DNA of 23,325 bases, from the NCBI GenBank assembly GCA_037176905.1, contig JBBBWG010009058.1:1-23325 (forward strand), in the 5' to 3' direction. The translations under genes and the position numbers were made by a program. This DNA is from Azolla pinnata (Eukaryota > Streptophyta > Polypodiopsida > Salviniales > Salviniaceae). This document shows, piece by piece, positions 11,501 through 22,825 of this stretch. The notes under the pieces were generated by a model, which searched no databases, was not told where the DNA came from, and saw only the letters and a program-made list of their open reading frames with translations. Positions within the stretch are counted from its first letter, which is position 1. Every line of letters starts with the position of its first letter.

Positions 11501-13218
11501 GAAGTCTTTGCATTATGTTTAAACATGAGAAAAGTTTTATTGTGATGTATTAAATCACTGAAATACGTTCATATGGAAGGAATTATATTAGACTGTTGAT
11601 CGCCCAAGTTGTGAGTATAACATAGGTTAAATCTGTCTGATTTGCTTTTAGTATTTTTGAAGGTTATCTGTCTGGATGCATTTGCAGGTAATCATTGATT
11701 CCCAGCCATTGACTGTGGCTATATTAGCATCGATTTTCTTTGGAGAGGCTATAGGAGCATCAGGTTTTTTGGGACTGGCTACAGGTGTACTTGGTCTCCT
11801 TTTGTTGGAGGTATTTGCTACCTGCCTACTATAAGATAACGCATCAAGATGTACCATAAATGAGTAGAATGCTTTTGGAAGCATGAGTAATTGGCCTATT
11901 CAAGCAAAACAATGCGAATTGTAAGAGAGGGAAGAGAATGAGGAAATTTTCACACAAATTTTAAAACTAATGCTTACCTGATGGCACATTTCTGTGTAGA
12001 TCGTCTAGAAAAACAGGCTTGCAAAATGAGAAATCAATTGGGTCTCAACTGTCTATCGTCAAGAGGTGTTTCTGCATTTCTGTCATCCGCGGTTCAAAGC
12101 AAGGAGCAATGACATTTGAACGTTTGCAACTTATATACTTAAAGCTTATGTTGTAAATGTGCAGAGATTGCAAAAATGCATTTAGGTAGATAGTTGTTTA
12201 CTTGTGAACTGTCCATGCACAGCACTAGAGCATTGGTATTGGAACTTTCGTTCTTTTTAAATACTATATTTTCTTAGTTTTATTCCTCTATTATCAGCTC
12301 AGTTATTGCATTTTCTTGCTGATTGTTACCTCATAGACTGATTGTTTTTCCAGGTTCCACCGCAAGTAATTGGTGAGATTTTCAAAGGGCACAGTGAAGT
12401 ATTGAGTGCTCCACCTGCTTCAGAGAATGGATGGAATCTTTGGGATAGCGGTGAATGGTGGATGCTTTTGGCTGCTCAAAGTATGGCAGTAGGAACTGTA
12501 ATGGTCCGATGGATTTGTCAGTTTGCAGATCCTGTAATGGCTACTGGATGGGTAGGTTTTAAACTCTCTGGCGATATACAAAGTACCAACCCTGGTATAT
12601 GCGCTAACTTGATTTGATGTAGACCACCTGAAAAACCTTTTACAGCACATGGTGATTGGTGGAATACCTCTACTCGGATTGGCAATTATTCAACACGATC
12701 CAGCTCTCTCTGGACATATACAAGATCTTGACCCCTCTGATTGGCTAGCCCTCATATACGTTTCGGTCTTTGGCAGTGCTGTCAGCTATGGTGTTTTCTT
12801 CTACAATGCATCAAGAGGTTTCCCCAATTCATCTCTTTTCCTAATTTCTTTCTCTTGGGAGAGCTACAAGAGACATTGAATTCATGAGCAACACGTTTGC
12901 TGATCCTTTGTCATCTTACAACGCATGTTCTCAGGAAGTCTGACAAAACTAAGCTCCTTGACCTTCCTCACGCCAATGTTTGCCGCATTGTTTGGGTAAG
13001 TGATCAGAATGCACACAAGGTCCATAGTATTACACACATACTTGTTGTGTTTGAGTCCAAACCAGTATCACATGCATTGTTTTTTTCTGCTCAGGTACCT
13101 TCTATTGGACGAGACGTTGAATCCAGTGCAGATTGTGGGTGCCATTGTCACATTGGCCTCTATTTACTTGATAAACAAACGCCCAATATCCAACAACGAT
13201 AGCGAGGCAAAGACATGA
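8580..13218 (+). CDS. Plastid-type EamA/DMT-superfamily transporter, seven exons, with long N-terminal region
   Basis: Predicted multi-pass membrane transporter of the drug/metabolite transporter superfamily (two EamA halves). From memory it is closest to the chloroplast 'WAT1-related' At3g02690-type group; substrate unknown. Exons: 8580-9626, 11141-11188, 11688-11810, 12354-12551, 12646-12817, 12935-12995 and 13095-13218; GT-AG introns, phases fit, 590 residues. Residues 1-55 are Ser/Arg/Pro-rich with few acidic residues, like a plastid transit peptide; about 56-80 are His/Arg-rich and derive from CAT-type repeats; about 130-265 are acidic and Ser-rich and hold a repeated CxGTGxDVECV motif (139-149, 203-213). 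The membrane core begins about 266: PFFFWGTAMVAMK, FVASTRLIPSGLLL, then GFLAEGLKRTSAGLGS, VIIDSQPLTVAILAS and GEWWMLLAAQSMAVGTVMVRW, ending with LTKLSSLTFLTPMFAALFG. The start is uncertain: ATG 8580 has a fair context, but ATG 8596 (other frame) is stronger and ATG 8826 is in frame. Only the N-terminus depends on this. Confidence 0.92.
9615..10380. repeat. Degenerate tandem repeat spanning the exon 1 donor and intron 1 of the EamA gene
   Basis: Units begin with a GCTTG(T)TTCCAG-like string: at 9615 (the true end of exon 1), 9739 (GCTTGTTTCCAG exact), 9845 (ACTTGCTTCCAGGTTCAC) and 10103 (GCTTGGATCCAG). Each continues with related blocks such as ACCATCTCTGCTGAAA, ATGAGCTCGATAAATGA and CTTAGCTTGAATCTGTAGATG. 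A second block, GACTCTTAGCATGAG near 9990 and GACTCTTACCATAAG near 10250, followed by AATCTGCTCAAGRYGAGCT, gives a longer period of roughly 250 bases. The exon edge was therefore copied into the intron. Confidence 0.75.
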
Positions 13219-13533
13219 AGCGAGCCAAATGCTGCAAAACTTAAGAGATGATATCTGCACATATAAAATGCCACAGGGTAAATGGTGTTGTAAATTAAGT
13301 TGCCATGGCACGAACTGGTCTTTCTCATTGTAAAACAGTGTTATCTTAACACTTTCATTACAAGAGTATCAACCACATTGCGTGATAAATGTGAGTGGTA
13401 AGCCAAAGAAGAGGTGCCATCATAATCTCTCTACTTTGTAAGGGAAATTATTTGCATATATGTTAAGGGCACAAAGCCTGACCAAAAGTGATGACTGGTC
13501 ACATATTCTTTTACCTGCCCTAACCAAATAATC

Positions 13534-13539
13534 AATAAA
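13534..13539 (+). terminator. Candidate polyadenylation signal for the EamA gene
   Basis: AATAAA about 315 bases after the stop codon; nearer signals are only weak variants. Motif-based and tentative. Confidence 0.35.
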
Positions 13540-14800
13540 ATTCTCGCAGGTTATGAATGGATTCGGTAGACTTGAGTGAGTGATGAGCGCATGTTTTACA
13601 AGATCTGGTTGATTGGTATTCAGGTTTTGAAATGATCCTGCAAAATTCTTATTCGATTTAGTTCCAAAATTTAGTTCCAAAGGTTTGTATTCTGGTTGTC
13701 GTGTTGCCTTTTGTATTATCGGAGTTTGATCTTTGAAAAACTAGCCCTCATATGATGGTTTTTGTATACAAATTGTGTGCCCATCATTCTTTAGAGGCGT
13801 ATTTTGCGTTGGCCGATTTCTTTCTTCGGATGGACAAATCTCTTTTGCTAAATCTGCAAAGTATAAGAGGATTAACGTTGCAACTAAGTTAAGATGTTGA
13901 GGCCAAATCGACTGCAGAATCTATATTTTTTGTTCCTCAAGGAGAGCTTCTAATTCTTTGGTTTTATGTTTCTTTAATCAGGAATGGGCTTTGTAAGGGA
14001 AAGAGTGTTAGCCTTTGCTTGTAGATCATCGTTGTACATTTGTGCTATCCCTTCACATCAGAGTCTTTGAGCACCTCTTTGTTCTAACTCTGCCAAAGGT
14101 TATGCTAAAAATATATCGTGCTAGTTGTGGTCCCCCACATGAAATCCATGCCTACTTCTGTCGTGGAAGTTGACTTGATAGCCACATGATACGAACACTG
14201 GTGAATTTCTTGACATTCCTCAAAGGAGATCGTTTACAAATTCACTTAGCAATGTTAGCCTAAGCAAGAACACGATCAAGATTCATCATCGACTAACAAG
14301 AGATGCAACCCGGATTGCATGCCATTAGTGTGATGACTTATGCACCTCTACTGAGTTGCAAACTCATCAATTCGTTCTCACATCATCATCATCATCTTCT
14401 TCAGGAGTAGATATTAGAACAACCTTATTTCAGGAAAAAGTAGAGATGGAAGATCTCCGGAGTGTATCATCACCTTCCGTTCATAGTGCGAGGGCATGTT
14501 ACGAATGAACAGTGGTCTCATGTTTTAGCAGCAAGTCGAGTTTGTTTGTTTTCGCAAAATCGACAGACTGTTAAGAGCATCATTTCGATTCGATGATCTG
14601 CTTATTTTCTGCCAGCAAAACAAACTGCGGAGAGGTGGATCGATCTGGCAGCATGTGATTTGGTCGATCGACACAATGCAAGAAAGGAGCATCGATCCGA
14701 TTGTCTTATCTTCTGCCCATTTTCCTCGACATAAGAAGTGTGAAATGTTCCAAAGTAACGCACAGAAATTGAACATGTATGTATGTATAATAACAACAAA
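13540..14800. other. Intergenic stretch between the EamA and NCA1 genes
   Basis: No gene, RNA or mobile element recognised on either strand. There is a short (CAT)n/(CTT) run at about 14379-14401. Open frames on the minus strand (for example 14525-14952) lack family resemblance and overlap the NCA1 leader duplication. The right end presumably holds the NCA1 promoter, but no TATA box is obvious. Confidence 0.55.
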
Positions 14801-14811
14801 CTTGAACCATG

Positions 14812-15063
14812 AAAATCGCCCAACAAAATCGCCCAACAAAATCGCCCATCAAAATTTGTGGTACCTGTTTGATCAGGAGCGAGAGCGAGAGCGAGAGCCA
14901 TAGCCATGTCCTGCGCATTCTCCCCGATGAGATAGACAAAAACGCACAACAAAAATCAAATCAAGAAAATCGCCCACCAAAACTTTGTGGCACCTGTTTG
15001 ATTCAACGGAGACGGACAGAGATAGAGAGCGCCATAGCCATGTCTTGCCCTTTCTCCAAACTG
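14812..15063. repeat. Tandem duplication of the NCA1 leader and start-codon region
   Basis: The sequence around the NCA1 start occurs twice. Left copy: three AAAATCGCCCAAC units from 14812, then ATTTGTGGTACCTGTTTGAT, a GAGAGCGAGAG run, and GCCATAGCCATGTCCTGCGC at 14897-14916. Right copy: GAAAATCGCCCACCAAAAC at about 14955, CTTTGTGGCACCTGTTTGAT, an AGAGATAGAGAG run, and GCCATAGCCATGTCTTGCCC at 15031-15050. The copies are 122-134 bases apart depending on indels. Confidence 0.85.
14906..14935 (+). promoter_or_regulatory. Mimic uORF before NCA1
   Basis: The left copy of the duplicated start region has an ATG at 14906-14908 in the same CCATAGCCATGTC context as the true NCA1 start. It encodes MSCAFSPMR and stops at 14933-14935, 104 bases before the main ATG and in a different frame. 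The true protein begins MSCPFSKLS. If transcripts begin upstream of 14906, ribosomes would meet this ATG first. The transcription start site is not known, so a regulatory effect is inferred. Confidence 0.6.
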
Positions 15064-18000
15064 AGCCTCAATGCAGTGGAGAAGAAGAAGGAGGAGGAGG
15101 AAGAACCAAATGGATCAGAAGATGGTGGCGGTGGGGGAAGCGGAGAGGGAGATGGGACAGCGACCAGGATCGAGCAGAAGGATGAAGCTCAGGAAAAAAG
15201 AGTGAGCAGATGCCCCCTCGGATATGATTCCGGAACAACCTTCAAACTAGGACCTCTGAGTTGTGTGATATGCCGTGCCCTCCTGTTTGATGCCTCCAAG
15301 TCTGTCCCCTGCGGCCACATCTACTGCAGGTGCAAAAAAGGCCTCTTTTTTTCTTGTTGCACTTGTCGATTATGTGCGGTGTTGTATTGATCGATACATA
15401 TTGTTAGACTAAATTATATGATATCATATGAGTTTGTTCGGTGTCAGCTTGCATTATGTTATGTTGCCATCTACCTTTCCCATAACATTGCAACAGAAGT
15501 ATGCGCAGAACTAGCTGTAGAAGCTATTGATGAGGACGGAGATATGGTCAATAATCATATAGTTTCAATGCAGATAATTGGGCGGTAGAACCCATTGAGA
15601 TGCTCGAGTTATAGATTGATGACAGCATGGTTTGGATGTGCATAGCTAAACCGTAGAACTCCCAGAAAGGCCTGAGATTTGTAATTTAAATCCTAGTAAC
15701 TATGATGGTGCAGTGGTGGGTAAGCGGCTAGGGTGTTCCCTTTTTCTACCTTTTGTCTGAAGTTTGTAGTCAATGTTTCTTGTGATTCAGAAGGATGCAT
15801 CATCTAGCCTTGTTGTTGAGCAGAGTATACAAATGGTCTCCAGCTATATGGGGCCTCTTCATTTGAGCATTTGTAGCCATGGGGCCTCTTCTTGTGATTC
15901 AGTTCGAGAGTCCAAGAAGACACTCTTTTGGGATTTCTTTGGGTATTATCACTCCCTTGCTATGAAAAGAAGACTGCCATATGCATTTTTAATCAAAGAA
16001 CAGTCATGGGCTGAACGTTCTGTTTTGACATCTTAAGGTTCCCTTTCAAAATCTTGGTTTGCCTTTGACAATCCATCAAGCAACCTTAGGGATTTTGTCC
16101 AAGGGTTATTATCAGGGCTCTCTTTTGTAATTCACAGATTGTCTCTTCTTTTGGTGGTGTGACACACTGTAGTCTATGGCTAAGGAACAATTCTTATACT
16201 TCGTTGGTTTTTTTTTGCTTTCTTTCTTAAATTCTTCATGACAACTATGATTAGATAAAGTTTCACATTATGTTCTGTTTTATGATCAGAACTCAAGCTT
16301 TCAAGATGTATTTTTTCTTTACTAAACAGTTCTATTTCATATAAGCAGCAACATCAGGTACCTGGCCCCCATTTCAAATATCATAAATCAACCTCCATGA
16401 AGTCGGGAACCTATTTGTCCTGTTAATAGTGCTTAGTTACAGCGTTTTGTCATGCTACTAATATAAACATCTTCATGGTACCATTGTATTCCTAAGTTGA
16501 AGCATGAATTCTGGTCTTATGATGGAAGGACAAAGGCGTAAATTTTCAGTCTTCTATAGCGAGAGCTTCCTGTCTTGATCTTAAGCATGAATGGCATGAA
16601 TAAATCATGATAGGCATTTGCTGTCTTAGATCTGGATATATGGTACCAGGTGATATTAGCTGTGATGTTACAGCTAGTCACATACATTCTGATGTTTCTG
16701 AAGTATAGTTTTGATCCATACTGTGATATATTTTAATTTTTTTCGTTTGTTCCCAACCTGTCTTTCTATCTTGTTCATTTGTACATCTTAATACATATCT
16801 TTCTTTATGCTCGATATCCATAAACTCCTGGTCATATATCCTTCAATTCATGGAAGAACATTTGCATCATTATGTATTTTTCTGCCAATGTTTCCTATTA
16901 AAATCAGGTGTCTTGAATCCACTAATATATCATGCATTATTATTCTGCTGCTGTTTGTTCTAGGTTTTGCATTTCCCGGTTTCATGATTGTCCAATATGT
17001 GGGGCAGATATTGAAGGCATTGAGGCTGATAATGAACTACAAAAAAAAGTAGACCAGTTTATAGAGGGACATGCAAGAGTAAAAAGGCTTTTACCACAAA
17101 TCAATGGATCTGAGGAAGATGTTTCACAAAGTAATGTTGTATATGCTGATGTATCTTTAGAAAGAGGAACATTCCTTGTGCAACAAGCTATGAGGGTGAG
17201 CCATCAAAATGCGAATTTCTTTACCCTGCCTTTTTGAGATTGAGAATATTAAAATACGTTGCAGGCATTTCAAGCTCAAAATGTAGAGAGTGCAAGAGCA
17301 AGGCTGCTCATTTGTGCTGCTGATATTAAGGAAGAACTTGCAAGGAATGGTTCGACATCTGAGATTTACTCACAGTTAGGGGCAGTTCTTGGTATGCTTG
17401 GTGATTGCAGGTATTGATATATTCACTTAGCCCTTTCCATGCATGTTGACAAGTGTTATCGAATGTTTACTCTTGGTGACTTGCTTGCATGTGCACATTT
17501 GTTTTTAATCAACAAACATTACATAACACAGGCCTCACAAAATATGAATGGAACATAATGTACATTTATAACTCTAGGTAACTGAAATCATGAACAATAA
17601 ACTACATATAGAAGAAAAACTGGAGTTGGCTTAATGTTCATGCTTTTCCTTAGATGGGGGATCGGAGATGAATTGTCGTCATCCTTGGGCTGTGATGCAT
17701 GTGTGTGCCGTGGCATGAGGTTGTTCAACGAACCTTTATGTTGGGATTGGCTCGAAATATTCTCCTTAGTTTAAAATCTTTGGAAAAGAGGCTCTTTAGG
17801 TGCGATCCAAGCTTCCTTTATCTGAAGCTTTGATAAGCCCTGTGCAACAGTATGCAAGATGGGCCTGTAATTCCTTGGATCTGGGGATTATCATATTTCC
17901 TGGATCTTTTCTCAATAGCGCCTCTAAGATATTGTAATGAAGGTGGTAGCTATTCCCCTTCACAAGGTCAACTCCTTAGGACCTCAGATTACCATGTATT

Positions 18001-20705
18001 ACATGTACATATGGGTTTGTTTAAGTGCTAGGATAAGTGGTTCCACAAGGCTATGCCTATAACATCATGCCATCAATTGTGAGATATGGTCCTAAGGAGG
18101 GCAAGGTACTAAGGCGTATATGCATCAGGATCGATTTCTTATGGTAAGGAATTAATGAAAAGATCTAGGAAAAGCGGTTTATGGTTTGTCAGCCTTACCC
18201 TCTGTCCTTGACGGAGTGAGAAGAGATGGACAGAAAACCCCATTGGGATTCCCATCATTTATGACCTTATGTATGCCCTGTAGCAATATATAGATTTTTG
18301 GAATGAACTTTACCATTGTAATAGAGTTAATATAATGGAAATATGCCCGTTTCACCAATGAACCGTTGCAAGTGAGATTTCATATTGTGACTGGGTGAGG
18401 CCTGCTGCTAGAAGTATATTAGACTCAATGTGTTGGAAGCAAGCTGAGATGTTGAAGGCTGCACACTGGTATGTTCCGTTTTGGTATTTGGAGGAGATGC
18501 TTTTGTAGTTTGATGTGACATATAACATATTGGACGGAATGGAAGCTTGATATCTTTCTCAAGTTCTAATACATTTGCATTGCAAGAAACTGCCCTAGTA
18601 CATCTACATTGTGGAAAAACGTCATTCATAATGCTTTGTCGGAAAGTGTAATGGATCCCATTTTGCCAAACTACTTGTTCATAACTTGCATTCACCTAGA
18701 ACCGAATTTTACATATGTATTGTAATTCAAATATTGTTTTCACTGGTCAATAGGACCTATGATAGAAATTATGAAAGAGTTTGACATGAGGAATGTGGCA
18801 GTGAGCATTGAGTAGTAGCTCTTGATAATCATAAGTTATAATGCACATTGTGATTGTCAGGGAACTGTATGAGGGGGTTGAATTGGGTTGAATGTGTGCA
18901 TAAAATATATGGTCATCAAAGTTAAGACTTTGAATCAAAATGTGATATTCAAACTCCTAAGCTTTGTTCAGTGAAGATATGCACAGTTGGCAGATTTCAT
19001 TACTTGCGATGGTTTGAAGGGGATGTGAACTGAGTCATTTTGAAACTATGGTTTAGATGGGCCATAAAACGATGGTTTCGAACATGATGTGGTGGTTGTT
19101 ATCCATTCTAGAATGAAGTTGATTGTGTAGTTCGGTGCACATATGTGGGCATACTATTTCAAATGTAAGCCACCACATCTTTCTCTGTTATGATACATTG
19201 TAAGAAGGCATTGTTCATAGAAGAATCTAATTTTAGATTATGGAGAGTGCATCACATTCCATATTCTAAACCATTTCTTCAAATCCTGTATCCAACTAGA
19301 ACAGGGAGTTTTTCTCGTATATGTCATTTGGATCCTGTTCTTGCTTCCCCTATGGAATGTGAGGAGCTCTTTTGAACTTTAAGTATTTACTGAACTTTTT
19401 CCATGGCTATGATGTAAAATGTGAGAGCATATATAGGGTTTGTCGCTTGGCTTGGAGAAACCTAGCAAGGAAAGGCTTTTAAACGTTTTTATTCTTTCAA
19501 AGAGAATTTAGGGATTGTGTTGTTTTAAGTAGGGAGGGATAGAGCCACATGCACAGTCTATTCCTAACAATGTGGAGAAAGCTAGAATGAGAAGATGGTA
19601 AATCAACCACTGATGAGAGAAATGTATAGTTTTTTTTGTAAAAGCCAAGATCCTTAACTAAATTATGTTAAAATCGGGAGTGAGCAGCGTGATTGTGAGG
19701 GAAATTATTGCAGTGAAAGAGAGAACATCAAATATTTTTTGGGCAGTCGATCCATGGGTAAAAATGAGGATGCATTGGAGTATTATGATGAGAGTGTCGT
19801 AATGCTTTCACAACTCCAAGAGAAAGATGCAGAGGTACTTTTCTGTTGTTTACTTTTGATTTCTTGAATCATCTTGCATCAATTTTTCTAATTATTATGT
19901 CAGCATTTAACTCGGTGGAAACATGGATTGGAATACAACGTAGATTTTCCTGTTTCTCGTAAAGCTTTTCATCGTTTTAGCATGGATGTAGTTATTGGCC
20001 TTGATGGTCAGTTTGGTTATGTTAGATGTTATCATAAGAGTTCATCGCATTACCCTAATGAATAACATCATATTTCAACATCATTCTCACTTGGTTGCTT
20101 ATCTACCCTAACAACCTCTTCACAATACAGCCAAATATTTAGACATCGAATCACTTATGAGTGCAGGTAGTACATGCATTGTCAGTTTCATTGAATAAAA
20201 TGGGGGATATGAACTACTATGGAGATGACCTTCTCTCAGCACGAGCGCATTATGCTAGAGCCTTGGATGTTCGATGGAAAGTGTTGACCAACGAAACAGA
20301 GCTGTCATCACAGGTCCGAACATCAATTATTCTACAAGTATGTCATTGTCACTATACCATAGTCACTCACCGAGCTTTCAGCTTTTTGCTTTACAGGTTC
20401 TAGATATTGCGGTGTCTCTAACTAAAGTAGCTGATGTGGATAGAGCTCTAGGCAATGATTCTGCTGCCATGGAAGGCTTTCAAGAAGCGATCAAGTTGTT
20501 AGAGAAACTTACCATGAAGTCGAAGGAAGACGAGTCCCTTGAACGACGGGTATGTGGATGTAAAATTCTTGAAAAAGCTTTTTCTTACGAGGTTTCGACG
20601 TGCTGAATTTCTGTTTGCTTTTTCATGCAACAGCGCCTTTCCGTTCTAGGCTTTTTGCAAAGCCAAGTGAAGGCTGGTCGATCGGCGGATCGAAGCTGTG
20701 CATAG
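15040..20705 (+). CDS. NCA1: NCA1 (NO CATALASE ACTIVITY 1), RING-finger/TPR-like catalase chaperone, seven exons
   Basis: NCA1 in Arabidopsis binds catalase and keeps it folded and active, supporting H2O2 removal under stress. Exons: 15040-15329, 16964-17195, 17265-17410, 19747-19834, 20167-20313, 20397-20549 and 20634-20705; GT-AG introns, phases fit, 375 residues (the Arabidopsis protein is somewhat longer, from memory). Domain order: MSCPFSK, an acidic Glu/Gly-rich linker (about 15-50), the family motif CPLGYDSGTTFKLGPLSC, then a complete C3HC4 RING with Cys75, Cys78, Cys91, His93, Cys96, Cys99, Cys106 and Cys109, split by intron 1. CGADIEGIEADNELQKKVDQ and FIEGHARVKR follow. The C-terminal helical half (about 165-365) has HALSVSLNKMGD, SARAHYARALDVR, LDIAVSLTKVADVDRAL and RRLSVLGFL, typical of NCA1. 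Introns 1 and 3 are long (1634 and 2336 bases). ATG 15040 fits the family start; the frame is open upstream to an ATG at 14809, but that part is duplicated leader. Confidence 0.95.
17411..19746. other. Intron 3 of NCA1 (2.3 kb)
   Basis: Non-coding DNA between GT at 17411 and AG at 19745. There is no recognisable transposon ends, polymerase domain or RNA gene. A faint old duplication may link about 18640-18700 with 19235-19300: blocks resembling CCATTTTGCCAAACTACTTG / CCATATTCTAAACCATTTCT and CACCTAGAACC / CAACTAGAACA occur in the same order. Confidence 0.5.
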
Positions 20706-21120
20706 CACAACAGCTGTAAAACAAGGATGTAAAATTGTAAAAACTCTATGATGATGATTTGGGTGTATGGGCAATGTAAATAAGAGACCGAAGAGTATGC
20801 CGAGTTTTAGCGATGATAACACGCCCGAAACCTGGCAGGTTTTGGCGATGGAGAAATTGTCTCTCAGGTTTTCCTGGTGTTGTATAAGAGGGCAGAGCTA
20901 TAAGGCATAAAGCTTGCAACCTAGTAGAAATTTGGAGGATTAAATTTGCTGCAGTAAATGTGTTTTGATCTGTTGTCCATCGAAGCTCCTGCTCGTGTGT
21001 GAATTGTTTCTGGCGATCGGCATCGAACCGATGCCATCTTGAGTTGTATACACACATACATATGCACCTGAGTTTTGTTCCGCCGATGCTCCAGCAGAGG
21101 ATTGTTTTTTAACAGGCTTT
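20706..21120. other. NCA1 3' UTR and flank
   Basis: No second gene seen. A variant polyadenylation signal AATAAG at 20779-20784 lies about 75 bases after the stop, with GTAAA-rich sequence around it. No AATAAA is close by. Confidence 0.45.
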
Positions 21121-21296
21121 GTAGCAGGTGATATGTGTTATGGTTTTAACAGCTTGATGGATCGATGAATCAACACGGCAGGATTCGGATTGTTTGACAA
21201 AATTGGTAGTAGCAGGTGATGGTATACGTGGTTTTACGGTGGATGGATTGGATCGAATCGACCGATGACAAGATCGTAGGATGGAGATTGATCGAT
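21121..21296. repeat. Degenerate 88-base tandem duplication
   Basis: GTAGCAGGTGAT at 21121 and 21209 opens two units that share, in order, TATG/TACGTGGTTTTA, GATGGAT(C/T)G, AATC(A/G)A and a final GGATT(C/G)-like end. Old and indel-bearing. Confidence 0.6.
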
Positions 21297-21365
21297 TCGG
21301 CAAGCATATGAATGTATGCATGTGTGCATGCATGTAAAGTCTGATACAAGCACAGATGGAGGAAG

Positions 21366-21390
21366 CTTCTTCTTCTTCTTCTTCTTCTTC
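21366..21390. repeat. (CTT)n microsatellite
   Basis: Eight CTT/TTC triplets; the reverse complement of the GAA repeats elsewhere in the window. Confidence 0.9.
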
Positions 21391-21396
21391 ACCTGT

Positions 21397-22070
21397 AATG
21401 ATCAGGAGAGCAAGAGGGCAGTGATGGAATCGCTCTCTTGGGATGTTTGATAGCATAAGGTGGACTTTGATGCACGAGTCCCGGGTCGAGATCTTGCAGG
21501 CTTTTCTGCGAACCCAGCAGCAACAGGTGTGGGTTACAGATGGCACAAGCATGTTACAGAGGGCCCATTGGTGGCAAATCAGGCCTTTTGCCAGAGTCAA
21601 CCGATGGTGGTGGTGGTGGTGTGGTCGTGGCCATTAATTGCTTCCAACAGCACCTTTCAAACCGCTTTCGTGGAGGAACACCTCTCCTGCTCCTCCTCCT
21701 CCTGCTATTGTTTTTCCTGACACCCGCTTTGAATTTCTGCATGCGGAAGGGAGAATTTCCCGTCTGCTGGCGCGATGAACGGATCGATCTCTCCTCTGCG
21801 GAAGATCCGCAGCCGATCGATCGATCGAACAATATGCCCACTTGCCCTGACACACACCGCCGGTTGAGATCGAAGCCTGAATCGAAGCCTGAATCGAAGC
21901 CTGAGATCGAACCTCGTTTGAATGTGTAAATCGAGAGCTTCGCAAGGTGCTTCTGGAGAAAATATTGTTTCAATCAGTGTGCTCCGGGATAACACAAGCT
22001 GGCGAAGAACCAACGCCGCCCTTGAATATACACATGCAAACACATGCACAAGCACATATTGTACAAGTCT
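21397..22070. other. GC-richer intergenic stretch
   Basis: No gene is convincing. It has GGTGGTGGTGGTGG at about 21605, CTCCTCCTCCTCCTG at about 21691, GATCGATCGATCGA near 21816, and a 12-base unit GAAGCCTGAATC repeated about three times at 21873-21903. Overlapping open frames on both strands come from these repeats; the + frame at 21540-21929 carries a KPES repeat and a Leu run but no known domain. Confidence 0.5.
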
Positions 22071-22075
22071 TCAAT

Positions 22076-22210
22076 GGTATGTATGTATGCATGCATGCAT
22101 GCATGTATGTACACATTATCCTCTTCGTCTTCCTTATACGTATGTTGTATGTGTGTGTGTGTATGTGTGTGTGTGTGTATGCATGTATGTATGTGTGTGC
22201 ATATGTGTGT
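22076..22210. repeat. ATGT/GCAT/(GT)n microsatellite
   Basis: GTATGTATGCATGCATGCATG, then TGTGTGTGTGTATG runs to about 22208. Same family as the CATA blocks near 6.5-7.0 kb but on the opposite strand. Confidence 0.88.
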
Positions 22211-22276
22211 TCGCTCTGTTCCTTTTGGGCAGTTTTTCAATGAAGGCTCACCCACCACTTGGAAGAGGAACTTTGC

Positions 22277-22346
22277 AAGAAGAAGAAGAAGAAGAAGAAG
22301 AGCCAATGATGGTGATGTGATGGATGATGATGATGGTGATGATGAT
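22277..22346. repeat. (GAA)n and (GAT)n microsatellite pair
   Basis: GAA triplets at 22277-22301 followed by interrupted GAT/GGT triplets to about 22346. Confidence 0.85.
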
Positions 22347-22443
22347 TGGACAGACAGATGGTAACGGCGGCGGTGCTATGCATGCATGCATGCAAAGCAA
22401 GCATCATGCGTGTTTGCATCTGATATATGTATGGTATGTACCG

Positions 22444-22560
22444 CTCTCTATCTATCTATCTATCTCTCTGTCTGTATGTATGTAATGCATGTGGTGATGG
22501 GCAGTGGGTGCATGATGGCATGCATCTCGGTCAAGTTGTGGGGTCATAGCATGCATGTAG
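22444..22560. repeat. TCTA/TGTA microsatellites with GCATG clusters
   Basis: CTATCTATCTATCTATC then CTGTCTGTATGTATGTA to about 22484, with several GCATGC-type palindromes on both sides (for example near 22378-22394). Confidence 0.75.
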
Positions 22561-22804
22561 GTGATGGTGATTGTGATGCCTGGAGCTGCTTCCCGGGCCC
22601 AAAAAGACCCCCTTTGTGTAGTAGTTGGGGAGTACAATACAGTTAAGTGGGGAGGGGGGGCGGTAGATAGGAGGACGAAAGCTGACTGATCTTGTGCTTG
22701 TGCAGAGAAGAAGGCCCAGTACACACTTGACAGGCAGACAGGAAGCACAGCTTGCTGGTAGGGAAGCTCTTTGAAAGCTTAAAAGCGGTGGGCGAGTGAA
22801 GAAG

Positions 22805-22825
22805 CAGCAGCAGCAGCAGCAGCAG
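22805..22825. repeat. (CAG)7 microsatellite
   Basis: Seven perfect CAG triplets that lead directly into the purine satellite. Confidence 0.9.

Noticed and set aside
14809..15039. 77-residue N-terminal extension of NCA1 from ATG 14809
   Set aside because: The stretch is a duplicated leader; the family-like start is MSCPFSK at 15040. The frame being open is not enough.
18408..18695. 95-codon minus-strand frame in NCA1 intron 3 as a possible transposon fragment
   Set aside because: No reverse transcriptase, integrase or transposase motif is visible and no terminal repeats were found.
21540..21929. 129-codon + frame with KPES repeat and Leu run
   Set aside because: Repeat-driven, with overlapping long frames on the minus strand; no recognised family.
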